From Liopterus haemorrhoidalis (lineage: Eukaryota > Arthropoda > Insecta > Coleoptera > Dytiscidae), in contig OZ020611.1 of NCBI GenBank assembly GCA_963971575.1, positions 61,785,381 through 61,849,380 on the forward strand: DNA of 64,000 nucleotides. Reading direction: 5' to 3'. A program made the translations under genes and the position numbers. Each line of letters opens with the position of its first letter. Position 1 is the first letter of the stretch. This document shows, piece by piece, positions 20,888 to 32,010 of this stretch. Below the pieces are notes generated by a model that searched no databases, was not told the DNA's origin, and worked only from the letters and a program-made list of their open reading frames with translations.

Positions 20888-21195
20888 TCTCACGTTTATT
20901 GTGAATGTAGTTTAGTTATTTATTTTTCTATGTGTTTCTAACATGTTTATTTTATATAATGTATGGTTTATTTTTATTTTTTAACATGTATTTATATGTT
21001 AGTACTACGTGTTTACTGTTCTATTCGGATTTACGAAAATATTAGGGGCATTAAATTAATAAACTTCAATATCTTGCAAATGATAATTCATGAAAGAAAA
21101 AAGTGTAAGAATCTTATTTTGTAGAAAATTTTAAAATTTGCAAGTTTAATTCAAACAAATTTTACGTTAAGTTTACTCTTTCAAAATTAAATGCG

Positions 21196-21355
21196 CCGGT
21201 CACCATGGCATAGTGGTTAGCGTAGCGATGCTCTAACTTCTAGACCATGAGGGCTTGGGTTCGAATCCCGGTTATGGCATGGATTTTTCAAAAATAAAAT
21301 GCATCATCTGGATAATGGCCATAGTAGCTAAGACCAAAAAAAAAAAATTAAAAAA
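21196..21355 (+). mobile_element. tRNA-derived SINE with 13-bp target duplication
   Basis: A perfect 13-bp direct repeat AAAATTAAATGCG (21183-21195 and 21356-21368) brackets the element. The head has an A box ATGGCATAGTGGTTAGCG and a B box GGGTTCGAATCCCGG, and the tail is A-rich (21336-21355). These are the hallmarks of LINE-mediated SINE insertion, here into the Tigger-like element. Confidence 0.88.
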
Positions 21356-21479
21356 AAAATTAAATGCGGTCCCGTCATTTAATAATCGGACATTTTACGT
21401 GAAACCGATTATACATTATACATTGTGTGCTATTTCTTTTCCCTTTTTTTTAACCATAAAGTTGCCATATCAAATACGC

Positions 21480-21660
21480 AAACGACGTTTTCGTGTGACG
21501 CAATGTACGTTCGCGCGGACAATGTGTACGTTCGTACAAAAGCGACATTTTCATGTTACGCGATGTACGTTCGTACGAACATAGGATCCGTAATTAATCA
21601 TGTCGTACATTACATGATTAATTACGTATCATCGAACGTACATTAAGCGGATGTACGTTA
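21480..21660 (-). repeat. Right subterminal repeats of the Tigger-like element
   Basis: Motifs ATGTACGTTCGCGCGG, TGTACGTTCGTACAA and ATGTACGTTCGTACGAACAT recur at about 40-60 bp spacing, then GTACATTAAGCGG and GTACGTTAAGCGAGCG lead into the terminus. They mirror the 20-bp array at the left end. Sequence between about 21585 and 21635 includes a further inverted pair around TTAATCATG. Confidence 0.7.
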
Positions 21661-21742
21661 AGCGAGCGCTGACTGTATACTTAAAAACAAAATACTTTTA
21701 TTTATTTTTTAAAAAACTTTCTTTTGAGATGACCCTCGTATA

Positions 21743-22404
21743 TTAAATTTTTGTAATGAGTATGTATACTTTTTTAGGTAACTGTATTTTTTTACTTCAG
21801 TTATACTAATTATGCAATTTTCTAAGTACCATAAAGAATTTACTTATTTATTTCTTTTAATTTTTTTCATTACCATACTTAACTAAATTGAAGTGCTAAA
21901 CACACTAAAAATATTTTTGTTTATTAGCTGTGCGTAATGACGTAATAGATGTGTATAATTCAAACAAGACAGATATATAAAGATATTTTCTTGAACTGAC
22001 TAGTTAAAAAACAGTAATTAAAACCCTTAAGTGAATAATTAACTACTTAATAGACAAGTGCTTAAAATTATCAGACATTTCACGGTAAAAATGATATGAT
22101 CATTTAAAAATTTTATGTAGTTGTAAATAACATAGAGGTAATAAAAAAATGTGAGGAGGCGGAAACTAGATTTGATCTTACTAGTGGTTATTAGTAAGAG
22201 CTTTAAGGAGGCGCACAACCATAAAAAGGATATATAAACTTAACTCCTATACTGTTCTTTGTCAAACTGTTCTACACTAGCCCTGCACTTTTCTGTGCAA
22301 ATAACTAAAGAAACAACGCGGTTAATTTGAATTGGTTGACCTTCCAATATTTGAAATATCTGGTACTGTCTTAAGCAAAAAACGGAGTTAAACTAAGATA
22401 ACCC
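21743..22404. other. Gene-free stretch
   Basis: A+T-rich. A phrase GGCGCACAACC at about 22212 resembles the end of the MITE at 61540 but is isolated. No ORF. Confidence 0.4.
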
Positions 22405-23470
22405 CGTTTTTAGGGTTTTGTAGGTATGACCAAAAAACCCTTATACCGTCATTTTGTCGTGTCTGTCTGTCTGTCTGTTCGGTAAAAATTGTAGCCAAAC
22501 GGCTAAACCTAGAAAGTTGAAATTTGACATGCTTATAGAACTCTTTGACCCGCACATAGGAAAAATAGTAAAATATCTAAAAAACATATCCCCCTAAATA
22601 TATAAACAAATATGTGCTAATCGAAAAAAAAATATTTTTTTTTAAATTCTGAGTAGCGTATCAAATGAAAGCCCTTAATACGTGGATTAACGATGAAATA
22701 TTTATTTTTGCAAAATAAATTATTTTGACGCGATTTTTGCCCAAATTGTGCAAAAAAATTTTTGTCCCACATCCTGTAGCCCAGATGGTTTAAACTAAAA
22801 ATATGAAAAAAGTCTAAGTAATGTACATTGGTGTGAACCGGAATAGTACAACAGGAATTTTGGATCAGAATATGTTTTTGAAAAATAACGCATTTTTTGT
22901 GTTTTTAACTAAAATATGTTAAATATTTAATTCGCTATGTAACACAGTAAATAAGTAAGCACCCGTAGCGTAGTGCGTTGTGTCATCGCTTAGTAATTTG
23001 CAAACTGCAATTCGATTCGTGTCAATTTTAATTTTTCTGTTTTTTTTTTGCATTTTTATTTTGTTTAAATTATTTTGTCAAAATTCTAGTAATATTTTGG
23101 TTAATGTTGCATTTAATTTTTAAAAGCGTAAATTTAATAACCAGTGGGAAGTGTTGAAATTATAATTTAATTCTATGTTTGAATGTATGTGAAATCAGAG
23201 GGCGGGGCTTATGATTTAAGCAACCAATGGAAACCATGGGCGGAATTTTCAAAATTTTAAAGAACCTTGCTATACAAAAAAAAAAAAAATACTGCACATA
23301 TTTAGAAATTTATATAATGGTATTAGGCATTCGAATTAAAATTCATAAAAAAATATTTTGACATAAAATTTCTTTTGGCATCCCAAATAATCATCATTCA
23401 GTTACTAAATACCTGCGAAACCCTGAAATGTGTGAAAATTCACACTTCATATCAATTTTTCAAATTTCTT
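22405..23470 (+). repeat. Family A repeat, most complete copy
   Basis: Begins with TTAGGGTTTTGTAGGTATGA, CCCTTATACCGTC and a short TGTC microsatellite. It continues through the segments shared with 1-735 and ends with TACCTGCGAAACCCTGAAAT and the near-palindrome GTGTGAAAATTCACAC. The phrase GGGTTTTGTAGGTATG at the left and GGGTTTCGCAGGTAT on the minus strand at the right form an imperfect inverted pair, which would suit a DNA-transposon-like origin. Non-coding. About 1.07 kb. Confidence 0.78.
22960..23030 (+). other. tRNA-like cassette (second type) in family A repeat
   Basis: GTAGCGTAGTGCGTTGTGTC resembles a degenerate A box and CAATTCGATTCGTGTC a B box. It occupies the position held by a different tRNA-like sequence in the copy at 328-412; the flanking repeat sequence is shared while the cassette is not. 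Confidence 0.5.
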
Positions 23471-23539
23471 TTTGTTATTGCCCATACCTGTTACATTGCT
23501 ATGTTTGCTATTCTTGCAAATTCTGTTATAGGGTCTACT

Positions 23540-24680
23540 TCTTCCCCATTTTTAGAATTTTGTAGGTATGATCACCAAAAAACCCTTATAGCGTGTGTAG
23601 CTCATGTGTCCGTCCGTCCGTCTGTCTGTCTGTCCGTCTGTCTGTCTGACTATCTGTCTGCCAAACAACTTAACATAGAAAGTTGAAATTTTGGTATGCT
23701 TATACAACTCTTTGACCCAGATATTGGAAAAATACAGAGTTGAAAAAAATAAAACAATTATGAATTTAATAAAAAAATTAATATTTTTTTAAAATTTTGT
23801 GTGGCGTACCAGATGAAACCTCCTAATGCGTGGATCAACAGGCAAATTTTTATTTTTGTAAAATAATTTATTTTTATGAGATTTTTGCCAAAAATATATC
23901 AAAAAACTTTTGTCCCCCACTCTATTTCTCAGAGGAGTTGATCTAAAAATCTGAAAAAATCTCCATAATGCACATTGATAGGAATTGAAATATTCAAGAA
24001 ATACAGGAATTTTTAAACAGTTTAGTTTTTGAAAAATGTCATTAGTTTTTTCGAAATTTTTTTGTGTCATCGATAAAAAAAATAATGTTTTAAAAATTTA
24101 TTGTGTAGTCAAAAGAAAACTCCTAGGAAGTAGAATAAGGAATGAAAAGTAGTTTTATAAAATTCGTTTTTTTTAACACGATTTTAGCCAAAAATTTACT
24201 AAAAAAGTTCTGGTGTCGCCCTCTTTTACCCAAAGGGGTTAAAATAAAAATCTGAAAAACTTACAGGTAAAGAACATTAATATGTGCCGGAAACGTACCA
24301 GAGGAATTTTTGATCCACTGGCGTTTTTGAAATTGTAGTATTTGTGTTTTTGGCCAAATTAATTATTTTTTTTATTTATGGCTAAGATAGTGTGTCTTTT
24401 TTTGAAAAAAAGAAATATAACAATTTTTTAACAGCTGTGTACCGAGTTTTGAACACCACACTACACTCTACACTGTAGAGTGTAGTGTGTAGTATTCAGT
24501 TATTTTATTATACTGTTATATGTTGAGATTCAACCTACTTATAAAACAAATAACACATTGATAATAGAACAAATATTTGTAGACATCCAGTTGACATTAT
24601 GTTGTCCTCTTACACTTATTAAATACCAACAAACCCTAAAATGTGTGAAAATTCATACTTCAAATATTTTTTTTTTTTTG
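23540..24680 (+). repeat. Family A repeat, diverged copy
   Basis: Starts at the AGAATTTTGTAGGTATGATC phrase with a (TCCG/TCTG)n tract at 23608-23660. It repeats the GCGTGGATCAAC and CTGGTGTCGC-type segments in diverged form and ends with the ACCCTAAAATGTGTGAAAAT motif near 24635. Adjacent to the 22405 copy in the same orientation, so the two may be a local tandem pair. No coding potential. Confidence 0.6.
24457..24489. repeat. 33-bp perfect palindrome
   Basis: CACACTACACTCTACA and its exact inverse TGTAGAGTGTAGTGTG are separated by one base. It lies in the diverged family A copy. It is the tightest hairpin-capable sequence in the window. Confidence 0.9.
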
Positions 24681-24744
24681 AAATTATACCATAAGTATTT
24701 GAATGTTTTTACTTTTTCACAACTAAAATTCACACTATAAAGTA

Positions 24745-25007
24745 CAAAGCCGCAGTAAAGGGGGGGGGGAGAGGGCAACAGCCCCTAGCGCACTAAGGAA
24801 AAGGGCGCTGACGGGCTTGGTAAGGAGAGCCATTGTGAAAAAAGGACCATTTTTTTTTTTTTGCTCATCACTTGAATTTTGGGAGGTGAGGACCTTTTTT
24901 TTTTGCTCATCACTTAAATTTTGAGAGGTAAGAACCTTGTTTTTATTTACCAAGAGCGCCAAAACACGGCTCTGCCCCTAGCGCAAGTTTTCCTTACTGC
25001 GGCTCTG
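24745..25007. mobile_element. hAT-like MITE sharing the minisatellite of 9501
   Basis: Left end CAAAGCCGCAGTAA and right end TTACTGCGGCTCTG are inverted with one mismatch. Flanks ATAAAGTA and ATAAAGTC agree at 7 of 8 bases, fitting a hAT 8-bp duplication. Subterminal CCCCTAGCGC also occurs on both sides. On the minus strand the interior holds two to three units of AAGGTCCTCACCTCCCAAAA plus TTCAAGTGATGAGC and A-runs, akin to the repeat inside 9501-9802. The short ORF with LTSQNSSDEQKKK repeats is its translation, not a gene. Confidence 0.75.
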
Positions 25008-25229
25008 ATAAAGTCTATAGGTATGTAGATTTTTAAGCAAAATATAAGTGTCTATAATCATAATCATCACCACCCGTTTCTTCTAACACCGTCCTCCGGA
25101 CGGCAGTAGCTTAGCAAATACAACAAAAGAAAAGAATATCTGAACTACTTTTGAAATTTGTCTAATATCCAAAAGTATGATTGTAGTAAACGACTAAAGA
25201 CTCGTTTATAATATACCCATAATATAATG

Positions 25230-26020
25230 CATAAAAATCAGCTGTGGCCACCACAGGACCGACCGCCATCATAAAGCAGCAGAGTAGAAATAACTTGGCC
25301 TAGTATTTTCTAACAAAGATATTATTTATCATGACCATGGAGACGTTACAAATAAGTATGAAAAAATTGAGACTTATAAAAAAAAAATCAGCTGTGGCCA
25401 CCACAGGACCGACCGCCATCATAAAGTACTTATATAAAATACATTCTAGCAGCAGAGCAGAAATAACTTGGCCTAATATTTTCTCCTCCTAATAACTTCT
25501 TAACAGAGATATTATTTATCATAACCATGGAAACGTGACATATAAATATCAAAAAATTGAGACTATTGAGAAATTTCTAAACATTTTACAAAAATTATTT
25601 GAAATTTTTCGTTTTATCAAAAAACGTCTGAAATAAGAGTTATTAATTATTGCTTTTATAGCAACTTTGGTTCAATCAATTTTTTCGAAATATTTTTCTG
25701 TTGTGAAATATTCACAAAAATCTTAAAATCGACACGAGTAAACTCCCATTTTTAGTCAACCGATTTTTACCAAAAGTTGATCAACTCGTGCCATTGATGG
25801 CAGAAGCTTAAATATGAAGTTTCATAAAAATCCTTTCAGCCGAATTTGCTCTACACGTGTAGACAGACGGACGGACAGACAGACCGACAGACATCATGCT
25901 AAAAATAGTCAAAATATTACGTAGGGACCTCAATTCGTGGAGATCCATCAAAATCTCCAAATGTCAAAATCGGTATGATCACAATACCTTCCTTATGTAT
26001 GTTGACGGTAGGTAAAAATT
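25230..26020 (+). repeat. Family B repeat, copy 1
   Basis: Contains two partial copies of ATCAGCTGTGGCCACCACAG (25229 and 25388), then an A+T-rich middle, then ATCCTTTCAGCCGAATTTGC, a short (GACG/GACA)n tract, and a conserved end with GTAGGGACCTCAATTCGTGG and TCAAAATCGGTATGATCACA. The same end recurs at 26500-26620 and, inverted, at 31785-31875. Non-coding. Confidence 0.75.
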
Positions 26021-26640
<620 letters not shown>

Positions 26641-26729
26641 AAGGCTGTGACCATTCAAAACATATATCTCTAATAAACAGAAAAAAGAGAGTAGTGTAAT
26701 TGTTATGCTATATATCCATAGCATATCCA

Positions 26730-27265
26730 TTATAAACGAGGCTTAAAATGCAAGAAATCTTACCATATTGTATCAATCCTTTTAAATTTTTTATAAAATT
26801 TATTGTATCAAAAGAAATCTCTTAAGACGTAGATTATGGAACGAAATGTATTTTTTTAATTTCTTTATTTTAATATGATTTTTGAAAAAATGTGGTACAA
26901 AATTCTTGTTATAACCCAGGGGGGTAAAACAAAAAATCTAAATTTTTTTTGGAATAATGCACATTAATGTGAACCGGAATATACCATATGACTTTTTGAT
27001 CTGATAATTATTTCGAATTTTATCAAATTTTTTCCAACTTTATAATATTTATTTGGCTGACTGAAATACTGGATAGCTAGAGATGGGGCTTGATGCGAGC
27101 GCATCTCAAGTACGGTTGTAAGTGTCTATAATTTAGATGGAATAGATAAAATTTTATTCCGGAATCCCGGGATTTGAAAATTGCGGGAAATGAGAAGACC
27201 TAGTACAGACAGACACATGAGTGACGTTATAAGGGTTTCTTGGTGGTCATACCTACAAAACCCTA
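26730..27265. repeat. Family A fragments in two orientations
   Basis: 26740-27060 is plus-oriented, sharing GTGAACCGGAATATACCA and GGGGTAAAACAAAAAATCTA with other copies. 27195-27265 is minus-oriented, ending with CATACCTACAAAACCCTAAA, the inverse of the family's left end. This could be two insertions or one rearranged copy. Confidence 0.6.
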
Positions 27266-27531
27266 AAAAGTACAAATAAAAATCAGAAACAGAGAATACT
27301 AGATATTTATTGAAACTTCATCCGCGAATTTCAATGCCAAAGAATTATCGACATAATTTAAAGGATTAAGATAACTTTTAAAGCGATAGGAATTTACTAA
27401 TTGAAATTTTGGTTATTAAGTTAATCAGTTGTGACCTGACTCTGTTTTACTCAAATACTGAATAATAAATATTGTTTAAATAAAAAATTTGACAGTGTAT
27501 TAGTTCTACGTTGGTAATATGTAGGTATATA

Positions 27532-29172
27532 CAGTTACTCACAAAATTGAGCATACAAGAATTTGACAAAGATACTTTTTAATAAAACGTGACTATAAAA
27601 CAGATTTTTTTTTAACTAATTATTTTTTATTCATAAAATACACCTTGTAGTGCCAAATTTATTACAAATACTATAACGTATAGTAAAATTTGCGAAAATA
27701 AATAAATAATATTTTAGAGACACAAAATTGAGCGTACTAGTTAATTTCGTTTGATTTAAGACCTGTCTTTTCCTGAAATTATATTGCATAGGTTTTATCT
27801 TGCAACAGATGGTTTTTTCATTAGTTTAGTTTGCATTAGGCCACATTCAAGTACAGTGATTTTGTTTCTATTATAATGGAAAATAAACGTAAACAGACTG
27901 ACGAATCTACACGAAAACTAATATTTCAATTATACGCCCGGGGTCATACAATGCGTGAAATAGGTGATATAGTAAACTGTAGACATTCCACAATTCAAAT
28001 AATAATAAATAAATTTAAATATGAAGGTACAATTCAAAACAAAACGGGCAGAGGCAGATTTTTTTTTTTTATCAATTGTGGATGAAAGATTTATTTTGCT
28101 AAAAATCAAGCAAGATCCTAAAATTAGTGTACCCCAGTTAACGTCAGAATTGTCACAAAGAATAAATAAACAAATTTCAGTAGAAACAGTCCGCCGAGTA
28201 CTCTGGGAAAATAACTGCAATGGTCGAATTGCACGCAAGAAACCATTGATTTCAAAAAACGAATAAAAAGAAACGCTAAGGATTTGCAAAAATGTATGTA
28301 AACAAACCAATTAGCTTCTGGAATAAAGTTATCTTTTCTGACGAGAGAATTTTTTTTTTTTTTTGGGTCGGACGGCAGACAAATTGATTGGCGGAAGCCC
28401 GATACAGAATGTAAAAAAACATTAATACTGTTCCGACAGTAAAACATGGAGGCGGATCAGTTATGTTGTGGGGTGCTATGGGCTCAAACGACCCAGGTAA
28501 TTTAGAATTTATAGAAAGGATCATGGATAAATGGAAATATCTAAACATCTTGAAAAATAATGTTACGACTACTGCAGAAAAATTAGATATGCCACCAGTT
28601 TATTATTTCCAACAAGATAACGATCCCAAACATACTGCGCTTATTGTAATGGAATGGCTTTTATACAATGCACCAAAATTATTCAAAACACCGCCACAAT
28701 CGCCTGATCTTAATCCAATTGAAAATTTATGGAGAGAATTAAAAGTTCGGATAAAAACAAATTCATTTTCTAATAAAAATTATTTTAAAACGAAACTTCA
28801 AGAAGACTGGAATAATATACCGGCAGAAGAAAATTAGTGCAGTCTATGCCAAATCGTCTTCAAGCAGTAATAGAAGCAAAATGTGACGCGACAAAATATT
28901 AATTTAAATTAACGGATTGTTTTCTAATTATTTTATTAGTATTACTACTTTTTGTACGCTCAATTTTGTGTCTCTGAAAATGTATATATTTTTTGTTTTC
29001 TTGAACAAATATTTATTAAATATTATTTAATTTTATACCATTTATGATAGTTTTGTACCTCTAAAATGTATTTTAGAAATAAAAAATAATTGGTTTAAAT
29101 AATTTGTTTTATAGGCATCTTTACCTAAGAGGTACATTTCTAAAACTTTTGTACGCTCAATTTTGTGAGTAA

Positions 29173-29175
<3 letters not shown>
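27532..29175 (+). mobile_element. Tc1-like transposon with IR/DR ends
   Basis: Termini CAGTTACTCACAAAATTGAG (27532) and its inverse CTCAATTTTGTGAGTAACTG (ending 29175), with TA on both sides (27530-27531, 29176-29177). A second inner copy of the motif, CACAAAATTGAGCGTAC (about 27721) and GTACGCTCAATTTTGTG (about 28955), gives a doubled direct repeat inside each inverted end, the IR/DR layout known from several Tc1 elements. The transposase is broken. Inserted next to a long (AT)n tract. Confidence 0.92.
27876..28910 (+). pseudogene. Tc1 transposase (DDE), frameshifted
   Basis: In order: the N-terminal helix-turn-helix with LIFQLYARGHTMREIGDIVN and a second one in LTSELSQRINKQISVETVRR. Then the first catalytic D in WNKVIFSDE (about 28335), GGGSVMLWGAMGSNDPG, the second D in YYFQQDNDPKHTA, and the third acidic residue E in PQSPDLNPIENLWRELKVRI. 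The spacing of the last two suits DD34E. At least four frame changes occur, two of them at long T-runs (28059-28070 and about 28352-28366) that replace expected codons. Not functional. Confidence 0.9.

Positions 29176-29242
<67 letters not shown>
29176..29242. repeat. (AT)n microsatellite
   Basis: About 33 TA dinucleotides immediately after the Tc1 right end. Since Tc1 targets TA, the tract may have been the target or have expanded from the duplication; only a few TA remain on the left side. Confidence 0.95.
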
Positions 29243-29248
<6 letters not shown>

Positions 29249-30356
29249 TTTTTTTTATTTTACGCCGATGCCAGGGGGCGAGCTCCTACACCTGGATGAG
29301 GGGTGAATGATTGTGAAATGGGAGTAATGTAAACATATTATTCTCGCCCGAATAATATCACCAACGGAGGAGATATTATTCTATATATGTATATAGATAA
29401 AAGCACGATTATTCTTTCGTAGGAGGGTCAATCTAAAAATCTGAAAAAATCTTTTTCTTTATTCATAATAATGTGAACTGGAATAGTACAACAGGAATTT
29501 TTGATTTGATAATTATTTTGTTATCGAGTTTTGTATCTGATTAATCGGAGAATTGGATAGCTATTTTCTTTCAAAGGTTATCCAAATTAAAAAATTTTAA
29601 TATAAAGAAGCTATTTTAATAACCAATGATCACAATAAACCACGCTCATTTTATTTGTAAGAAACTGGTATTTTTAAATAAATTTTAAATTTCCGTATAC
29701 ACTTTGCTCTTTAAGTTGACGTATAGTTTTTATATCTGCATATGTTATTACGCTGGACATTTAACTGCTTCCGTAATGGAAATAACCGGCGCTATGATGC
29801 ATAACTCATTTACATCTACTGAGTTTACACCCTGAGTATAATGTTAGGTGTGACGAATTTGACGAATTACTAAATAACGGGATGACTCGCTGCAGATACA
29901 GCATAGACAATAGCTTCGTTAAGAACTATTACTGAGGAAAAACAATGATGTGATATAATCACGAAGGCAACGCTTGTTCGGAGTTCAAAAGCTAAACCGT
30001 TTGGAACGAGTACTCGTTTATTCGACACTGTTAAGGTAAGAGTCCACTGGGCCACGACGCACTTATCACGTGATTTTCGGTGAGTGCGTCCACTAAACCG
30101 CAGTGAACTCACAGCAGATATTAGAATTTTGATTACATCATAGAGATAATAAAGAGAATCATTATAGTTATGACTTTGCTTCCAAAATGTATTGGATGTT
30201 ACTAGTCTGTGACACTGGACGTTATCTTGTTCTTGGTCAAAACATTACGTGTTTTCTATATGATTCTTATACAGTGTCTACATCCGCGACATTTTTTTCA
30301 GTGATTTTTTTATTAAAAACCTTTTTTTTGTATAAACAATTGCGTTTTGTGTGTTA
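29243..30356. other. Gene-free stretch with a family A scrap
   Basis: 29405-29540 shares GTGAACTGGAATAGTACAAC and AGGAATTTTTGAT with family A. Near 30050-30112 a hairpin-like pair GACGCACT/AGTGCGTC lies in a sequence resembling a small MITE end (GAGTCCACTGGGCC). No gene. Confidence 0.45.
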
Positions 30357-30364
30357 ATATAGGG

Positions 30365-30877
30365 CAGGGGTCCCCGAACTTTTTTGACCGTCGACCCCCA
30401 GAAGAGTTTTTCGACTTCGTATCGATCCCCTCTATTTTACAATTACGTTATTATAATAGAGCAAGAAAAAAATACGCTTATATGATTTCTTATATTGTTT
30501 ATTGTACAGTGTTTTTTATTTATATTACATGTATCTAATATAATTATATTTAATTGCATTACAATAATATTATTATTAAATAAAATTGCCTATCATTTTC
30601 AATGTGAAGGGTGTGGTTGGGTTCAAAATTAGTTAATTTCAGCCTTAAATCGCCACGGAATTCTACATCTAACTTGATTCTCTGTTTTGTCAGGATGGAA
30701 TTAACATGGCTAAAGTCAGCCTCAACCACTGTGTAGCTACACAGTTATATATTAAAATTATACTAGTAATTTTTAACTTTTTTGCATAGACCCCCAATCG
30801 ACCCCGAGCCAGAATCGACCCCTAACAATGTTATATCGACCCCCGGGGGTCGATATCGACCACTTTGGGGACCCCTG
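30365..30877 (-). mobile_element. 513-bp hAT deletion derivative with 8-bp duplication
   Basis: Ends CAGGGGTCCCC (30365) and GGGGACCCCTG (ending 30877) are inverted, and the 8-bp direct repeat ATATAGGG is perfect at 30357-30364 and 30878-30885. Subterminal GTCGACCCCC and CGACCCC motifs occur on both sides. The interior keeps the end of a hAT transposase on the minus strand, so it derives directly from an autonomous element by internal deletion. Confidence 0.93.
30590..30740 (-). pseudogene. hAT transposase dimerisation-domain remnant
   Basis: The minus-strand frame reads VVEADFSHVNSILTKQRIKL then DVEFRGDLRLKLTNFEP. The F-S-x-x-N-x-x-L-T-K-x-R ... R-G-D-L-R-L pattern belongs to the hAT C-terminal region of ZBED5/SCAND3-like transposases. 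No start or catalytic part is present. Confidence 0.75.
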
Positions 30878-30896
30878 ATATAGGGTGTAAAAATTG

Positions 30897-31138
30897 AACT
30901 CTATTATAATGGAAAATAAACGTAAACAGACTGACGAATCTACACGAAAACTAATATTTCAATTATACGCCCGGGGTCATACAATGCGTGAAATAGGTGA
31001 TATAGTAAACTGAAGACATTCCACAATTCAAATAATAATAAATAAATTTAAATATGAAGGTACAATTCAAAACAAAACGGGCAGAGGCAGATTTTTTTTT
31101 TTATCAATTGTGGATGAAAGATTTATTTTGCTAAAAAT
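30897..31138 (+). pseudogene. Second copy of the Tc1 transposase N terminus
   Basis: Nearly identical to 27866-28103, starting at CTATTATAATGGAAAATAAA and ending at TTTTGCTAAAAAT. It differs by a TGT to TGA change that creates a stop after VN, and by one T fewer in the shared T-run (11 versus 12). No terminal repeats accompany it, so it is a duplicated internal fragment lying next to the hAT element. Confidence 0.9.
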
Positions 31139-31139
31139 T

Positions 31140-31754
31140 GAATAATATTTTTTCATAATTTGGTATTGTTTAAGATCTATTACAGTTTCCATAGTTTAAG
31201 ATTAGGTATCTATTTTTTATTGTGTAGCTACAATACAAATTAGTTAAAATGGGTAATTGTTGTTCATTTAGGTGTACAAATCGTAGATAGGCTCAAAGCA
31301 AGGTTCAGCTTACAGTAGAAGACATGAATTGTCCTATATAATTTCATGTATAACTATTTTACTGTATTTGTAATTTATTTAAGTTTATTAAGACTTTTAC
31401 CTGTTGCAAATTATTATTTTTGTTATAATCTAATATGTTCTTTTAAATATATTAGAAAGTATATTTATAGAATACACATAAATTAAATATGTGTTTATAT
31501 AAATGTGTTAAATTTCTCGTACACTCTACAAAAAGTGTTAAAGGGACTTCATGGTACACTAAAAATGAATTTTTGGAGTACCATGAGTCCCTCACTTTCG
31601 TATTAATTATTTACACTTTTTTTTGGTTATATTTATTACAAAGTTTCCACGTAAATAAATAGTGTTAATTTTAACACTGAAAAAGTAATATTTCATAAAA
31701 ATAACACTATCTGAATAAATGAAGATTTACACTGTGATTTGGTTAAAAATAGTG
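31140..31754. other. Gene-free stretch with a hairpin
   Basis: At 31542-31592, AGGGACTTCATGGTAC pairs with GTACCATGAGTCCCT across a short A+T-rich loop, with one bulged base. No ORF or other element ends are recognised. Confidence 0.55.
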
Positions 31755-31897
31755 AACTTTTTACTTTTTACCGACGACATATAATATAAGGGAGGTATTG
31801 CGATCATACCGATTTTGACATTTCGAGATTTCGATGGATCTCCATGAATTGAGGTCCCTACACAACGTTTTGACTATTTTTAGCTTGATGTCAGTCG

Positions 31898-31968
<71 letters not shown>

Positions 31969-32010
31969 GGTCTGTCTGTCGGTCCGTGTACACGTGCAGC
32001 GCAAATTCGG
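31755..32010 (-). repeat. Family B repeat 3' part, inverted copy
   Basis: The inverse of the 25930-26010 sequence: GATCATACCGATTTTGACAT, then CCATGAATTGAGGTCCCTAC, then a (TGTC)n tract of about 80 bases and GTACACGTGCAGCGCAAATT. Open frames across it are microsatellite artefacts. Confidence 0.8.

Larger units (their letters stand above)
17668..21675 (+). mobile_element. Tigger-like (pogo group) element nested in mariner
   Basis: The left end (T)AGTCAGCGCCCGCTTAACGT and the right end, inverted, CAGTCAGCGCTCGCTTAACG pair with two mismatches, between TA dinucleotides (17666-17667 and 21676-21677). A CAGT...CGCTTAA end is characteristic of pogo/Tigger elements. Arrays of palindromic motifs lie just inside both ends. 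Only a C-terminal transposase fragment remains. Further sequence (a second transposase gene, a 155-bp tandem repeat, a SINE) lies within. Confidence 0.82.
17028..21740 (+). mobile_element. Mariner element split by nested insertions
   Basis: Left end TACGAGGGTCGTCTCAAAAG starts at 17028; right end CTTTTGAGATGACCCTCGTA stops at 21740, an inverted pair with one mismatch, and TA flanks both sides (17026-17027, 21741-21742). The mariner itself is only about 700 bp; the rest is a 4 kb Tigger-like insertion at a TA after the transposase stop. The transposase is internally deleted, so this was already non-autonomous when it was interrupted, or it lost its centre afterwards. Confidence 0.85.
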
